Of a stretch of DNA of 64,000 nt, positions 8,190-17,230 are shown piece after piece (the stretch's first letter is position 1; the number at the start of each line of letters is the position of its first letter). The notes under the pieces were generated by a model, which did no database searches, was not told the origin of the DNA, and was given only the letters and a program-made list of their open reading frames with translations. Source of the stretch: Pelagibacteraceae bacterium AG-345-O09 (GTDB lineage Bacteria > Pseudomonadota > Alphaproteobacteria > Pelagibacterales > Pelagibacteraceae); contig QCBC01000003.1 of the NCBI GenBank assembly GCA_003281725.1, positions 29,490 through 93,489 of the forward strand, written 5' to 3'. The translations under genes and the position numbers were made by a program.

Positions 8190-8897
8190 TTATCCAAAAT
8201 TTTGTAAGAATGGAAAAATATTTAATAAATAAAATCCTAAACCTTGCAGTTGATTAGTTAATATCAAAATACCAGTAATTAAAAGGATTATTCCCCCAAT
8301 TTTAGATACTAAATTAATATTTCTTTTGAAATTTTTTGAAAATATCAAAAATTTTTGCATTAAATAACCTGATAAAATAAATGGTATTGCTAAACCAAAG
8401 GAATAAAAGAATAGAAGTAAAATTCCTTTTATTATGTTTTCCTCAGTGGCTGCTAAAACTAAAATTGATCCTAATATTGGACCTATACAAGGTGTCCATC
8501 CAAAAGCAAATGCCATACCAATCAAAATTGGACTAAAAAAATTTTTATTTGTTTTAGTTTCAATTCTTTTTTCATAATTTAAAAATTTTAAATTTATGAT
8601 TCCAATAATGTGAAGTGAAAAAAGAATTATTACTAATCCAGCTGCTATTCGAAGTTCATTAGAGTTTTGAAGTAATACTTGGCCTAAAAAAGTAGATGCT
8701 GCCCCAAAAATTATAAAGACAATGGAAAAGCCAACCGTAAATAATATAACTGGTACTAAATTAATATTTTTTTTTTCAATTAATTCATTTATTGAGCTTC
8801 CTGAAATATAAGAAATATATCCTGGTATTAATGGTAAGACACATGGGGATAGAAAGCTTACTAAACCAGCTCCAAAGGCAATAATTATTTCAAACAT
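8190..8897 (-). CDS. ccdA: Cytochrome c biogenesis protein CcdA (DsbD-like membrane domain)
   Basis: This encodes a 235-residue membrane protein with six predicted helices. It carries the two CcdA redox motifs: LSPCVLPLIPGY in the first helix and GWTPCIGPILGS in the fourth. CcdA moves electrons from cytosolic thioredoxin across the inner membrane to keep periplasmic thiols reduced for cytochrome c maturation. The length is normal for stand-alone CcdA. It sits 20 bases beyond the hydrolase gene and 6 bases ahead of azoR. The redox theme is shared with azoR, but there is no proof of a joint role. Confidence 0.9.
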   Translation of the reverse strand: MFEIIIAFGAGLVSFLSPCVLPLIPGYISYISGSSINELIEKKNINLVPVILFTVGFSIVFIIFGAASTFLGQVLLQNSNELRIAAGLVIILFSLHIIGIINLKFLNYEKRIETKTNKNFFSPILIGMAFAFGWTPCIGPILGSILVLAATEENIIKGILLLFFYSFGLAIPFILSGYLMQKFLIFSKNFKRNINLVSKIGGIILLITGILILTNQLQGLGFYLLNIFPFLQNFG

Positions 8898-8917
8898 TAA
8901 ATTTTATTTAAAATATT

Positions 8918-9766
8918 TCATCCTTTATATGAAGAAACTTTATGTTTTTGTGTTCCAAGATTATCAACACCTAAAACAACTTCTTCTCCACCCTTCAAGA
9001 AATGTGGGGGTGACATGTTTTCTCCAACTCCTGGTGGAGTTCCAGTACAGCAAATATCTCCAGGATGCAAACTCATACAGGAACTCATATAAGAAACTAA
9101 AGTTTTAATATCAAATATCATTTGTTCTGTATTTCCTGTTTGCATTCTTTTGCCATCAACATCTAAAAACATATTAAGTTTTTGAAAGTTTGGTAGTTCA
9201 TCCTTTGTTACTATATAAGGGCCTATAGGACCAAAAGTATCAAAACCTTTTCCTTTATCCCAGGTTAAACCTTTATTTTTTTGAAAGTCTCTCTCACTAA
9301 CATCGTTCACTAAAAAAAATCCCAGCACATGGTCTAAAGCAGATTCTACACTAACATTAATTGCTTTTTTCCCAATTACAAAACCTAACTCCACTTCCCA
9401 ATCTGTATGATTAGAACCTTTTGGAACTATAATTGGATCATTGGGTCCAGTTATACAACTAGTAAATTTAGAAAATATAATTGGTTCTTTTGGTATTGGT
9501 AAATTTTGTTCTTCTGCATGATCTTTAAAATTTAATCCTATTCCTATAAACTTTGATGGATTTGAAACACAGGCTCCGATTCTTGTGTTAGACACTAGTT
9601 TAGGTAAACTTGAAATATCAATTTTGTTTATTTTATCAATCGTATCAAAGTTTAATGTTTCAGGATTAAAATCAGTAATTAATGATGATAAATCTCGATA
9701 ATTGTTATCCTTATCTATAATGGCTGGTTTTTCTTTTCCAATTTCACCCATTCTACATAACTTCAT
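8918..9766 (-). CDS. Fumarylacetoacetate hydrolase family protein, likely 2,4-diketo-3-deoxy sugar acid hydrolase
   Basis: This 282-residue FAH-fold enzyme has the N-terminal cap (MKLCRMGEIGKEKPAIID). Its metal site is formed by the DWEVELGFVIGK segment plus the LVNDVSERDFQ segment, and FGPIGPYIVT and CCTGTPPGVG follow. This arrangement fits the subgroup that cleaves acylpyruvates and includes the 2,4-diketo-3-deoxyrhamnonate/fuconate hydrolases. A strong ribosome-binding site (AAAGGAG) lies 5 bases before ATG. The gene follows the SDR by 14 bases. Together with that dehydrogenase and the enolase-type dehydratase nearby it would complete a route ending in pyruvate plus a short hydroxy acid. 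The family is certain, and the substrate is inferred from context. Confidence 0.85.
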   Translation of the reverse strand: MKLCRMGEIGKEKPAIIDKDNNYRDLSSLITDFNPETLNFDTIDKINKIDISSLPKLVSNTRIGACVSNPSKFIGIGLNFKDHAEEQNLPIPKEPIIFSKFTSCITGPNDPIIVPKGSNHTDWEVELGFVIGKKAINVSVESALDHVLGFFLVNDVSERDFQKNKGLTWDKGKGFDTFGPIGPYIVTKDELPNFQKLNMFLDVDGKRMQTGNTEQMIFDIKTLVSYMSSCMSLHPGDICCTGTPPGVGENMSPPHFLKGGEEVVLGVDNLGTQKHKVSSYKG

Positions 9767-9780
9767 TTTTTCTCCTTTTA

Positions 9781-10530
9781 TTAATAAGTTGCTCTTCCAC
9801 CACTTAAGTCAAAAACTCCTGCAGTGCTAAAAGAGTTTTCATCACTTACCAACCAACAAACTAAAGAGGCCAGCTCTTCTATTTTTGCAAATCTATTTCT
9901 TGGTATCTTAGATAACATATAATTAATATGTTCATCTGTCATCTGGTCAAAAATTCTCGTTTTTGCTGCTGCAGGTGTCACGCAATTAACAGCGATATTT
10001 TTATCAGCAAGCTCTTTACCTAAGGATTTTGTTAATCCTATTACACCAGCTTTAGATGTGCTATAAGCACTAGCGTTTGGGTTGCCTTCTTTTCCAGCAA
10101 TAGAAGCTATATTCACAATTCTTCCATAATTATTTTTAATCATGTGTGGAACAATAGCTTTGCAACAATAAAATGTTGAATTCAAATTCAATTCGATCAC
10201 TTTCTGCCATTCATCTAAAGGATAATCCCATACTTTAGCGTTCATCCCTGTCATCCCTGCGTTATTCACAAATATATCTATTTGACCCAATTTTTCTTCG
10301 AGTTCATCAACTGATTTTTTTACAATTTTGAAATCTGTTACATCGACTATTTGATAACTAAAATTTTGAGAATTAATTCCTTTTTTAGCTTTTTCAGCCT
10401 CATCTTTATCTATATCCCAAATTACAACTTTACCACCTGATTGAATAATTCTTTTTGTAATAGCTAAACCAAAGCCTTGCGCACCACCAGTTACTATCGC
10501 AACTTTATTTGTTAAATTATATTTATTCAT
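9781..10530 (-). CDS. SDR family NAD(P)-dependent oxidoreductase
   Basis: This is a 249-residue classical short-chain dehydrogenase. The cofactor motif is VTGGAQGFGLAI, NNAG is at about residue 90, and the catalytic Ser-Tyr-Lys set sits in IASIAGKEGNPNASAYSTSK. DIDKDE after strand 2 suggests NAD(H) preference. Its ATG overlaps the tctA stop by 4 bases (ATGA), so it is translationally coupled to the transporter. In this setting it could oxidise a 2-keto-3-deoxy sugar acid to the 2,4-diketo acid. That role is inferred. Annotation pipelines may label it a 3-oxoacyl-ACP reductase, but the true fabG is at 61416-62153. Confidence 0.87.
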   Translation of the reverse strand: MNKYNLTNKVAIVTGGAQGFGLAITKRIIQSGGKVVIWDIDKDEAEKAKKGINSQNFSYQIVDVTDFKIVKKSVDELEEKLGQIDIFVNNAGMTGMNAKVWDYPLDEWQKVIELNLNSTFYCCKAIVPHMIKNNYGRIVNIASIAGKEGNPNASAYSTSKAGVIGLTKSLGKELADKNIAVNCVTPAAAKTRIFDQMTDEHINYMLSKIPRNRFAKIEELASLVCWLVSDENSFSTAGVFDLSGGRATY

Positions 10531-11993
10531 ACTTTTTTCTTTCTTAATAATGGAAAAATTAATGCAATAAAAGATAAAATGAAAAATGTAACAACTATTG
10601 GCCTAGTCAAAAACAATAACCAATTACCCTCAAATATTACCAAAGATTGTCTTAAGGTACCTTCAACTAATTCTCCTAAAATTAAACCTATTATTACAGG
10701 AACTACTGAGAAACCATAACGTCTCATAAAAAAACCAATTACTCCAAAGAATAACATTATCCATACATCTAACATTGATTGACTTAGTGAATAAGTTCCG
10801 CAAACAGAAACTGCAAAAATCATAGGCCAAAGCAATCTGTTTGGCACTAAAGTAATTCGAGCAAATATTTTGGCTCCAAAAAACCCAAATATAAAAAATA
10901 AAATATTTGCAATCAACATTGACCCAAAAATACCATATAAAAATTCTGGTTGCTCTCTGAAGAGATCAGGTCCAGGTCTAACTCCGTGTATTATTAATCC
11001 AGTCAAAATTACAGCTGTCGTAGCACTTCCGGGGATCCCTAATGCTAGAGTAGGAACCATAGCTCCACCTGTAGCTGCATTATTTGCTGCTTCAGCTCCT
11101 GCTATTCCCTCTACTGAACCTTTTCCAAATTCCTCAGGATTTTTAGACCATCTTTTTGCCTCAGAATATCCTATAAGAGAAGCAACTGTTCCTCCTTCTG
11201 CTGGTAATACTCCAATAAAAGATCCAATTCCTGAAGATCTAAATATGGTTTTCCAAGTTTTTTTATAATCCAATATTGATGGAAGTTTTACTGCTTTTAA
11301 AGCTACTCTTTTAAAAACTTGATCCAATAATGTTGACTGAGTTAACATTTCACTTATTGCAAATAATCCTACCACTACAGGAATAAAACCTATTCCTTCT
11401 GACAATTCATTAATTCCATAAGTAAATCTTTCAATTGAAGTCATAAAATCTTTACCAATTGTAGATATCAATATTCCAAATGCTCCAGCTATTAAGTTCT
11501 TAATTGGGCTTCCTTCACCAATAGATGCAAGCATAGTTAAACCAAAAATTGCTAAAGCAAAATATTCAGGCTGTCCAAACTCATAAGCAAGCTGTGCAAG
11601 TAAAGGTGCAAAAAAAACTAAAACAACCACACTAAAAATACCTCCAATGGCACTAGATACTGTTGCCATGCCTAAAGCTCTTCCAGCTTCTCCTTTTTGA
11701 GCAAGTGGATAACCATCAAGACAGGTTGCCGCTGCAGCTGGTGTTCCTGGAGTATTGATTAGGACTGCCGTGATCGCTCCACCATAAGTAGCTGAGCAAT
11801 AAATTGCTGTTAATAAAACAATCGCTGATAAAGGGTCCAAGGTCATAGTAAATGGTAAAATTAATGCACCACCTGTGGTTGGCCCAAGACCAGGTAGTAC
11901 TCCAAGTATCAAACCAAATAATGTTCCAAAAACTAAAACGATCATTAATTTTGAACTCATTAACGGTGCAAACATTAAAGAAAGGTTTTCCAT
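10527..11993 (-). CDS. tctA: Tripartite tricarboxylate transporter, large permease TctA
   Basis: This encodes a 488-residue, highly hydrophobic protein with about twelve membrane segments. It shows TctA family signatures: GVLPGLGPTTGGALILPF near the N terminus, GTPGTPAAAATCLDGYPLA, and ALGIPGSATTAVILTGL in the second half. It forms the ion-coupled channel of a TctABC secondary transporter for carboxylic acids. It starts one base after the tctB stop and overlaps the SDR gene at its end, forming the middle of a tctC-tctB-tctA-SDR-FAH unit. The substrate may be any organic or sugar acid, because the family is broad. Confidence 0.93.
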   Translation of the reverse strand: MENLSLMFAPLMSSKLMIVLVFGTLFGLILGVLPGLGPTTGGALILPFTMTLDPLSAIVLLTAIYCSATYGGAITAVLINTPGTPAAAATCLDGYPLAQKGEAGRALGMATVSSAIGGIFSVVVLVFFAPLLAQLAYEFGQPEYFALAIFGLTMLASIGEGSPIKNLIAGAFGILISTIGKDFMTSIERFTYGINELSEGIGFIPVVVGLFAISEMLTQSTLLDQVFKRVALKAVKLPSILDYKKTWKTIFRSSGIGSFIGVLPAEGGTVASLIGYSEAKRWSKNPEEFGKGSVEGIAGAEAANNAATGGAMVPTLALGIPGSATTAVILTGLIIHGVRPGPDLFREQPEFLYGIFGSMLIANILFFIFGFFGAKIFARITLVPNRLLWPMIFAVSVCGTYSLSQSMLDVWIMLFFGVIGFFMRRYGFSVVPVIIGLILGELVEGTLRQSLVIFEGNWLLFLTRPIVVTFFILSFIALIFPLLRKKKV

Positions 11994-11994
11994 T

Positions 11995-12504
11995 TTAAAC
12001 TTGATAATAAATATTAGTAATTATACCTGGGGGAAATCTTAAACCTAAAATTGTTTCAAAAAAAATAAAAACAATTATTGGAAAAATTATACTTACTAAT
12101 ATCAAATAAAATAATCTTCTTTCACCCCAACAATAAGAAACAAAAATTGATAATAATGATATCGCTAAAAAAAAATCTAGCATTTTTGAAATAATAACAA
12201 ATAATATAAAACTTAATAAAGTTAAGAAAAAAGTTTTAGGTAGTTTTTTTTCAACTTTCCAAGGCTTTTTAATAGATAAATAAAAAACTATTAATGTTAA
12301 ACCAATTATTAAAAGCAATAATCCTTTTGGAAAGGTAGCTGGCTGTATACCTCTATTTAGAATTGGTGGGACAATATCAAAAGAAAACGTGCTAATTAGT
12401 AAAATGGTAGAAACGAGAATTATTGTAAAAGAAACTTTAAATTCGTCTTTAAAAAAAAAGGGCAAACTTTTGTTTGCCCTTTTTTGCTTTTGTACATTAC
12501 TCAT
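11995..12504 (-). CDS. tctB: Tripartite tricarboxylate transporter, small membrane subunit TctB
   Basis: This encodes a 169-residue protein with four hydrophobic segments. The GIQPATFPKGLLLLIIGL region is the TctB family hallmark between helices 1 and 2. It partners with TctA in the membrane. The annotated ATG at 12502-12504 is 24 bases after the tctC stop, with only weak ribosome-binding potential. The first codons (roughly residues 9-18) contain a perfect hairpin plus T-run that would terminate most transcripts coming from tctC. The start is therefore somewhat uncertain: a later non-ATG start beyond the hairpin is possible, but no other ATG precedes the first membrane helix. Confidence 0.85.
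   Translation of the reverse strand: MSNVQKQKRANKSLPFFFKDEFKVSFTIILVSTILLISTFSFDIVPPILNRGIQPATFPKGLLLLIIGLTLIVFYLSIKKPWKVEKKLPKTFFLTLLSFILFVIISKMLDFFLAISLLSIFVSYCWGERRLFYLILVSIIFPIIVFIFFETILGLRFPPGIITNIYYQV
12451..12485 (-). terminator. Intra-operon terminator/attenuator inside the 5' end of tctB
   Basis: A perfect 8-bp G/C-containing stem (12460-12467 with 12472-12479) has a 4-base loop, and A/T runs extend it on both sides. On the minus strand it is followed directly by nine T residues (12459 down to 12451), a textbook intrinsic terminator. It lies 50-70 bases after the tctC stop, within codons about 9-18 of tctB. It probably gives abundant tctC mRNA with limited read-through into tctBA and the catabolic genes, and may protect the tctC 3' end. 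Confidence 0.85.
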
Positions 12505-12528
12505 TTTAAATGTACTTACTTTTTATAA

Positions 12529-13500
12529 TTACTTTATGTAACCTAAAGCTTTAAGCTGTGCAGTCATTTCAGTAAGCATTTCTTCCATTTGCTTACCCCA
12601 TTCATCAGCACCAACTACACTTGATTCATCAAGTCCAATTTCGGTTAAGAAATTTTTGTAATAGTTGTGACTCATAGCTTTCATCATTCCAGCTTCTAAT
12701 TCTTTTACTCTTGCAGCTGGAGCTCCTTTTTTAGTTACAAATCCTCTAACAGTAGATAAAGAAACAGGTATACCTAATTCTTTTGCTGTTGGAGAGTCTC
12801 CAATTTTAGCCATTCTATTATTTGCCAATACAACAGAAACACATAAAGTTCCGTCATTAATTTCTGTCAATGCTTCACCTAAATTTAAAACACCTACATC
12901 AATATCTCCTTTGACTAAGTTTGTTTTAATTGGTGCTACACCTTTGTAAGCAACAATAGTTGGATCTTTTAATCCACCTTTTTTTGTGAAAGCAATCGCA
13001 CTAACATCATCAATACCACCAACGTGAGTTGTTCCATATTTAAGTGATTTTGATTTTTGGACACTAATAAATTTTTTAGCATCTTTGATGTCAGATTTAC
13101 AATTAACAACAAATAATTGTGGATCATCAGTACCTCTAGCTAGAGGCTGCATATCACTAATTTTAACTTTAGTTTTTCCTAAAGCCATAGAAACTGCATG
13201 ACCAGTAGTCCATGTTAGAGTGTGTTGACCATCAGCTGGTAAGCTCATCATATAATCCATAGATACAGCTCCACCACCACCTTTTTTGTTAACTAATTGC
13301 ATGTCCTGTTTAAGAACTCTTCTTGCTCTTAAAAGCATCATTCTAGTAGTAACGTCAGTACCACCACCAAATCCAGCGTGAGTAATTGCTTGTATAGCAC
13401 CATCTGCTCGTGCAGATACAGTCATTAAAGGTATTGCTATAACAAAAAATTCAGTCACAAAGAATGCAGTGGCTAAGAAAAGTTTAAAACTTTTTTTCAT
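12529..13500 (-). CDS. tctC: Tripartite tricarboxylate transporter substrate-binding protein TctC
   Basis: This is a 323-residue periplasmic binding protein of the Bug/TctC family. Residues 1-32 form a signal peptide: Lys-rich start, hydrophobic core, and SARA-DG cleavage region. The mature part begins with IQAITHAGFGGGTDVTTR, the family's carboxylate-binding loop, followed by VNKKGGGGAVSMDYM. The ribosome-binding site GAGGGA is 5 bases before ATG. The mRNA is first in the operon and is followed by a strong hairpin, so the binding protein should be made in excess over the membrane subunits. The ligand cannot be read. The clustered catabolic enzymes suggest a sugar acid or related hydroxy acid. 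Confidence 0.92.
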   Translation of the reverse strand: MKKSFKLFLATAFFVTEFFVIAIPLMTVSARADGAIQAITHAGFGGGTDVTTRMMLLRARRVLKQDMQLVNKKGGGGAVSMDYMMSLPADGQHTLTWTTGHAVSMALGKTKVKISDMQPLARGTDDPQLFVVNCKSDIKDAKKFISVQKSKSLKYGTTHVGGIDDVSAIAFTKKGGLKDPTIVAYKGVAPIKTNLVKGDIDVGVLNLGEALTEINDGTLCVSVVLANNRMAKIGDSPTAKELGIPVSLSTVRGFVTKKGAPAARVKELEAGMMKAMSHNYYKNFLTEIGLDESSVVGADEWGKQMEEMLTEMTAQLKALGYIK

Positions 13501-13525
13501 TATTTCCCTCTTTAGTTAATTTATA

Positions 13526-13554
13526 ATTAAATATTTAAGCATAATCTGTTACAA
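13526..13554 (-). promoter_or_regulatory. Candidate sigma-70 promoter for the tctC operon
   Basis: On the minus strand there is a TTGTAA -35 (13549-13554), a 17-base spacer and a TTTAAT -10 (13526-13531), ending about 25 bases before the tctC ATG. The 68-base divergent gap must also serve the plus-strand PdxA-family gene. This is a pattern match in A/T-rich DNA, so confidence is limited. Confidence 0.4.
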
Positions 13555-13568
13555 AGTTTAAGAACAAA

Positions 13569-14567
13569 ATGAGTAAAAATAAAATGAAAATTGCTATATT
13601 GTTGGGCGATCCGTCAGGTATTGGACCCGAATTGGTCTCAAAGTTACTATGTGAAGAAATTACTAACAAAGCAAACATAGTTTTAATTGGTGAAAAAAAA
13701 ATTTTAGAAGAAGGAAATAAAATTTCTGGAAAATCACAAGATTTGAAATTTGTTGAAAAATTTGAACAAATAAATTTTGATGAAGGAAATAAATTTTTTT
13801 TAGATATCTCAAAAGGTAAAAATCATAAATATAATTTATCTGAATGCTCAAAAGAGTCAGGGGAAAGTGTTCTAGAGGCTCTTAACTTAGCATTAGATCT
13901 TGCGAAACAAAATAAAATAGATGCTATTAACTTTGGTCCATTTAATAAGACAAGTATGAAGATGGGTGGAAATACCCATCCTGATGAACTTCATTTAATG
14001 GCTGAAAAATTAGATGTAAAAAATTTTTTCTGTGAATTTAATGTTGTAGACAACTTTTGGACTGCTAGAGTTACATCGCACATACCTATTAGAGAGGTAC
14101 CTGAACATGTTAAGAAAGAAAAAATTATTAAACCAATAAAACTTATAAATAATACAATGAGACTTAATGGAATTAAAAATCCACGTGTAGCTGTACAAGC
14201 ATTAAATCCTCATGCAGAGTTTGGTATTGAGGAAAAAAATGAGATAATTCCAGCAATAGAAGAGGCAAAAAAACAAGGTATTAATGCAGATGGTCCTTTG
14301 CCATGTGATACTTCTTTTATTACAGCTTATAAAAATAAAAATCATGATTGTATAGTCGGCATGTATCATGATGCACTACAATCTGGTCTCAAAGCATTTG
14401 GTTTTGATAAAGGTGTTACAGTTCAAGGTGGTTTACCACTACCTATTACTACACCAGCTCATGGTACAGCTTTTGATATTGCAGGAAAAAATAAAGCAAA
14501 CTTAGAACCTACCTTGCAATCATTTAAGATAGCACTAACGATGGCAGAAAATAAATCCAAACAATGA
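13569..14567 (+). CDS. PdxA-family dehydrogenase (PdxA2-like, catabolic paralogue)
   Basis: This 332-residue member of the 4-hydroxythreonine-4-phosphate dehydrogenase family starts with [19 protein letters not shown]. The divalent-metal histidines occur in [18 protein letters not shown] and [16 protein letters not shown], and [18 protein letters not shown] is the conserved loop. A second family member, in the usual pdxA-rsmA setting, lies at 58746-59714, so this copy is probably catabolic. Related enzymes act on phosphorylated threonate or erythronate (with a DUF1537 kinase) or on non-phosphorylated dihydrodiols (TphB type). No DUF1537 kinase gene is present nearby. It overlaps the dehydratase gene by 4 bases and is divergent from tctC, so it belongs to the same catabolic island. 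The exact substrate is unknown. Confidence 0.85.
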   Translation: MSKNKMKIAILLGDPSGIGPELVSKLLCEEITNKANIVLIGEKKILEEGNKISGKSQDLKFVEKFEQINFDEGNKFFLDISKGKNHKYNLSECSKESGESVLEALNLALDLAKQNKIDAINFGPFNKTSMKMGGNTHPDELHLMAEKLDVKNFFCEFNVVDNFWTARVTSHIPIREVPEHVKKEKIIKPIKLINNTMRLNGIKNPRVAVQALNPHAEFGIEEKNEIIPAIEEAKKQGINADGPLPCDTSFITAYKNKNHDCIVGMYHDALQSGLKAFGFDKGVTVQGGLPLPITTPAHGTAFDIAGKNKANLEPTLQSFKIALTMAENKSKQ

Positions 14568-15739
14568 CAAAAATTAAAGATATTAGAACTTCCATTTATA
14601 AATGGACAGGTGAAATAGTTCCACCATCTCAAAATTTTTGTACAAACCCAACTGATACTCTTAGAGAGTCTGGAGATAAGATGAAATCATTTAGATTTCA
14701 TCAATGGATGGTATGCGAAGTTATAGCTGATGACGGAACTGTTGGTTTGGGTAATGCCGCGCTCGCACCAGAAGTAACAAAAAAAGCAATTGATTGTTAT
14801 TTAAAAGATTTAGTAATTGGTGAAGACCCTTTTGATTACAATTATTTATGGGACAAAATGTATAGAAGCACTATGGCCTGGGGAAGAAAAGGTATCGGAA
14901 TGATTGGAATTTCAGCAATCGATCTTGGAATTTGGGACTTAATGGGGAAATTAAAAAAAAAACCAGTATTTGAATTGCTAGGAGGTAGAACTAAAGATAA
15001 GATTCCAGTATATGCCTCAAAGTTATATAGCCAACCAATAAAAGATTTACAAATAGAAGCTGAAAAATATTTAAATGAAGGTTTTAAAATGTTTAAAATG
15101 CGCTTTGGTTGGGGACCTAAAGACGGTGCAGAAGGAATAAAAAAAAATATTGAATTAGTAAATGCTGTTAGAGAAGTTGTTGGATACGAAACTGATCTTA
15201 TGCTTGAGGCTTATATGGGATGGGATTTAGAATATTCAAAAAAAATAATACCTGAGCTAATAAAATTCAAACCAAAATGGTTAGAAGAGCCAGTAATACC
15301 TGATGATATTCCTGGATATGCAGAATTAAATGCTATGGGAGATGTTCCTATTGCAGGAGGTGAGCATGAGTTCAGTTATTTAGGCTTTAAACATTTATTG
15401 GAACTTAAAGCAGTCAGTTTTATTCAATATGATGCAAATAGAGTTGGAGGTATAACACCTGGACATAAAATAAATACATTAGCAGAAAAGTATGGAGTGC
15501 CTGTTATTCCTCATGCTGGTCAAATGCATAACTATCATTTAACGATGGCGCATAACAACTGCCCTTTTTCAGAATTTTTTCCTGTTCACCAAGTCGAGAT
15601 AGGAAATGAGTTATTTTATTATTTATTTAAAGGGGAACCTGAACCCAAAAATGGTTTTATTAATTTAGATGATAATACTCCTGGACTAGGGATTTCTATT
15701 AATGAAAAATATAAATCTGATTTTAAAATTGTGGAATAG
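14564..15739 (+). CDS. Enolase-superfamily acid-sugar dehydratase (rhamnonate dehydratase-like)
   Basis: This encodes a 391-residue mandelate racemase/muconate lactonising enzyme-type protein. The general base region is [15 protein letters not shown]. The metal ligands are the Glu in [10 protein letters not shown], the Glu in WLEEPVIPD and the Glu in IAGGEHEFS. The catalytic His lies in [26 protein letters not shown] and the NCPFSEFFP tail closely recall L-rhamnonate dehydratase. Such enzymes remove water from an aldonate to give a 2-keto-3-deoxy acid. That product would suit the SDR and FAH enzymes on the opposite strand. The start overlaps the PdxA-family gene by 4 bases (ATGA). The sugar acid itself is not determined. 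Confidence 0.85.
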   Translation: MTKIKDIRTSIYKWTGEIVPPSQNFCTNPTDTLRESGDKMKSFRFHQWMVCEVIADDGTVGLGNAALAPEVTKKAIDCYLKDLVIGEDPFDYNYLWDKMYRSTMAWGRKGIGMIGISAIDLGIWDLMGKLKKKPVFELLGGRTKDKIPVYASKLYSQPIKDLQIEAEKYLNEGFKMFKMRFGWGPKDGAEGIKKNIELVNAVREVVGYETDLMLEAYMGWDLEYSKKIIPELIKFKPKWLEEPVIPDDIPGYAELNAMGDVPIAGGEHEFSYLGFKHLLELKAVSFIQYDANRVGGITPGHKINTLAEKYGVPVIPHAGQMHNYHLTMAHNNCPFSEFFPVHQVEIGNELFYYLFKGEPEPKNGFINLDDNTPGLGISINEKYKSDFKIVE

Positions 15740-15743
15740 TTAA

Positions 15744-17186
15744 TTAACCTTTAATACCCATGTGAGTATATTTCACATTCAAATAATCCTTTATAGCCAT
15801 AGAACCACCTTCTCTACCATATCCACTTTGTTTAATTCCACCAAAAGGAGCTTCAGCAATAGCTATGAAACCAGTATTTACTCCTACTGTTCCAGTTTCC
15901 AATTGTTCTGAGGCTAAATGAGCTGTTTCCATAGAGTTTGTACAAACATAACTGCTTAATCCAAGTTCATGATTATTAGCTCTTTCAATAACTTCATCAA
16001 AAGATTTAAAAGAGAGCATTGGAACTAATGGTCCAAAAGGTTCTTCTTTCATTATGGTAAAATTATCTTTAACATCATCAAATACTGTTGGTTCATAAAA
16101 AAATCCTTTATTAAAGCCTGCTGGTCTTTTTCCACCAAGTAAAACCTTGGCTCCTTCTTTTTTAGTTTTTTCAACTAGAGCTTCAATCTCATTCAATCTC
16201 TTTTGGGTTGTTAAGGGTCCTAGTTGGGTATCTGGATCCATACCATTGCCAATTTTTAATTTTTTTGTTTTTTCTACAAATAGATTAATAAATTCATCTT
16301 TTTTTTCTTCTTGGATATAAAATCTATTGGGAGATATACATACTTGTCCATTATTTCTAAATTTTGCTGCAATTGCCATATCTGTAGCTTTTTTTATATC
16401 TGCATCCTTAAATACTATAAAAGGTGAGTGGCCACTTAACTCCATAGTTACTCTTTGAACCTTATCAGCAGCTTGTTTTAATATTAATTTTCCTACTCTT
16501 GAGGAACCGGTTATAGATATTTTTTTAATTATATCTGAAGCAATTAATTGTTGAGCAATACTTGGAGGATCTCCTGATAATAAATTTACAACACCTGAGG
16601 GAACTCCACATTCTTTACAAATATCTACCATTTCCATAACAACCCCTGGAGTAATAACATCTGGTTTTATGATTACAGAACAACCTGCCGCTAAAGCAGT
16701 TGCTATTTTTCTAGCAGATAATACTGCAGGAAAATTCCAGGGAGATAATGCTGCTACCACTCCTACTGGTTGATAGTAAACATGAACTCTTGTATCTTCG
16801 AATCTACTTTCAACAGTTTGACCAAAAATTCTTTTTGTTTCTTCTGCATTCCATTCAAAAATATCTGCAGCACCATTAATCTCTCCTTTTGCTTCTGCTA
16901 ATGGTTTGCCAACTTCTAAAGTCATCCACTTAGCAAGTACATCTTGTTTTTCTCTCATCCTGTCAGCAATTCGTCTGATTATATAAGATCTTTGCCAAGG
17001 AGCAGTTTTCCTCCAAACTTCTAATCCTTTTTTTGCAGAATTTAACGCTCTATCAACATCTTGGGGAGTAGCCTTAGAAGCCTTACCAATCACTTCTTCA
17101 GTAGCAGGATTTATTACCTCATAAGTACCATTATCAGATGATTGTTGCCATTTTCCATCAATAAATTGACCAAATTTTTCGTACAT
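15744..17186 (-). CDS. NAD(P)-dependent aldehyde dehydrogenase (succinate-semialdehyde dehydrogenase-like)
   Basis: This is a 480-residue ALDH-superfamily enzyme. The N-terminal GQFIDGKWQQ, the cofactor region LSPWNFP, and IKPDVITP are visible. The catalytic Glu lies in MELSGHSPFIVF, the nucleophilic Cys in NNGQVCISPNRF, and the C-terminal motif is EAPFGGIKQSGYGREGG. The GabD-like C terminus suggests a semialdehyde substrate. The usual ELGG is ELSG here, a mild variation next to the catalytic Glu. It converges with the dehydratase gene (4-base gap) and likely closes the catabolic island by oxidising an aldehyde intermediate. The actual substrate is inferred only loosely. Confidence 0.87.
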   Translation of the reverse strand: MYEKFGQFIDGKWQQSSDNGTYEVINPATEEVIGKASKATPQDVDRALNSAKKGLEVWRKTAPWQRSYIIRRIADRMREKQDVLAKWMTLEVGKPLAEAKGEINGAADIFEWNAEETKRIFGQTVESRFEDTRVHVYYQPVGVVAALSPWNFPAVLSARKIATALAAGCSVIIKPDVITPGVVMEMVDICKECGVPSGVVNLLSGDPPSIAQQLIASDIIKKISITGSSRVGKLILKQAADKVQRVTMELSGHSPFIVFKDADIKKATDMAIAAKFRNNGQVCISPNRFYIQEEKKDEFINLFVEKTKKLKIGNGMDPDTQLGPLTTQKRLNEIEALVEKTKKEGAKVLLGGKRPAGFNKGFFYEPTVFDDVKDNFTIMKEEPFGPLVPMLSFKSFDEVIERANNHELGLSSYVCTNSMETAHLASEQLETGTVGVNTGFIAIAEAPFGGIKQSGYGREGGSMAIKDYLNVKYTHMGIKG

Positions 17187-17230
17187 AATTCTAACTTAAC
17201 ATTACCTCTAGTTGTGTCCACTATGTAATT

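Noticed and set aside
10870..11268. 132-residue plus-strand frame inside tctA
   Set aside because: It is a Pro/Ser-rich antisense shadow of a well-conserved membrane protein, without start signals.
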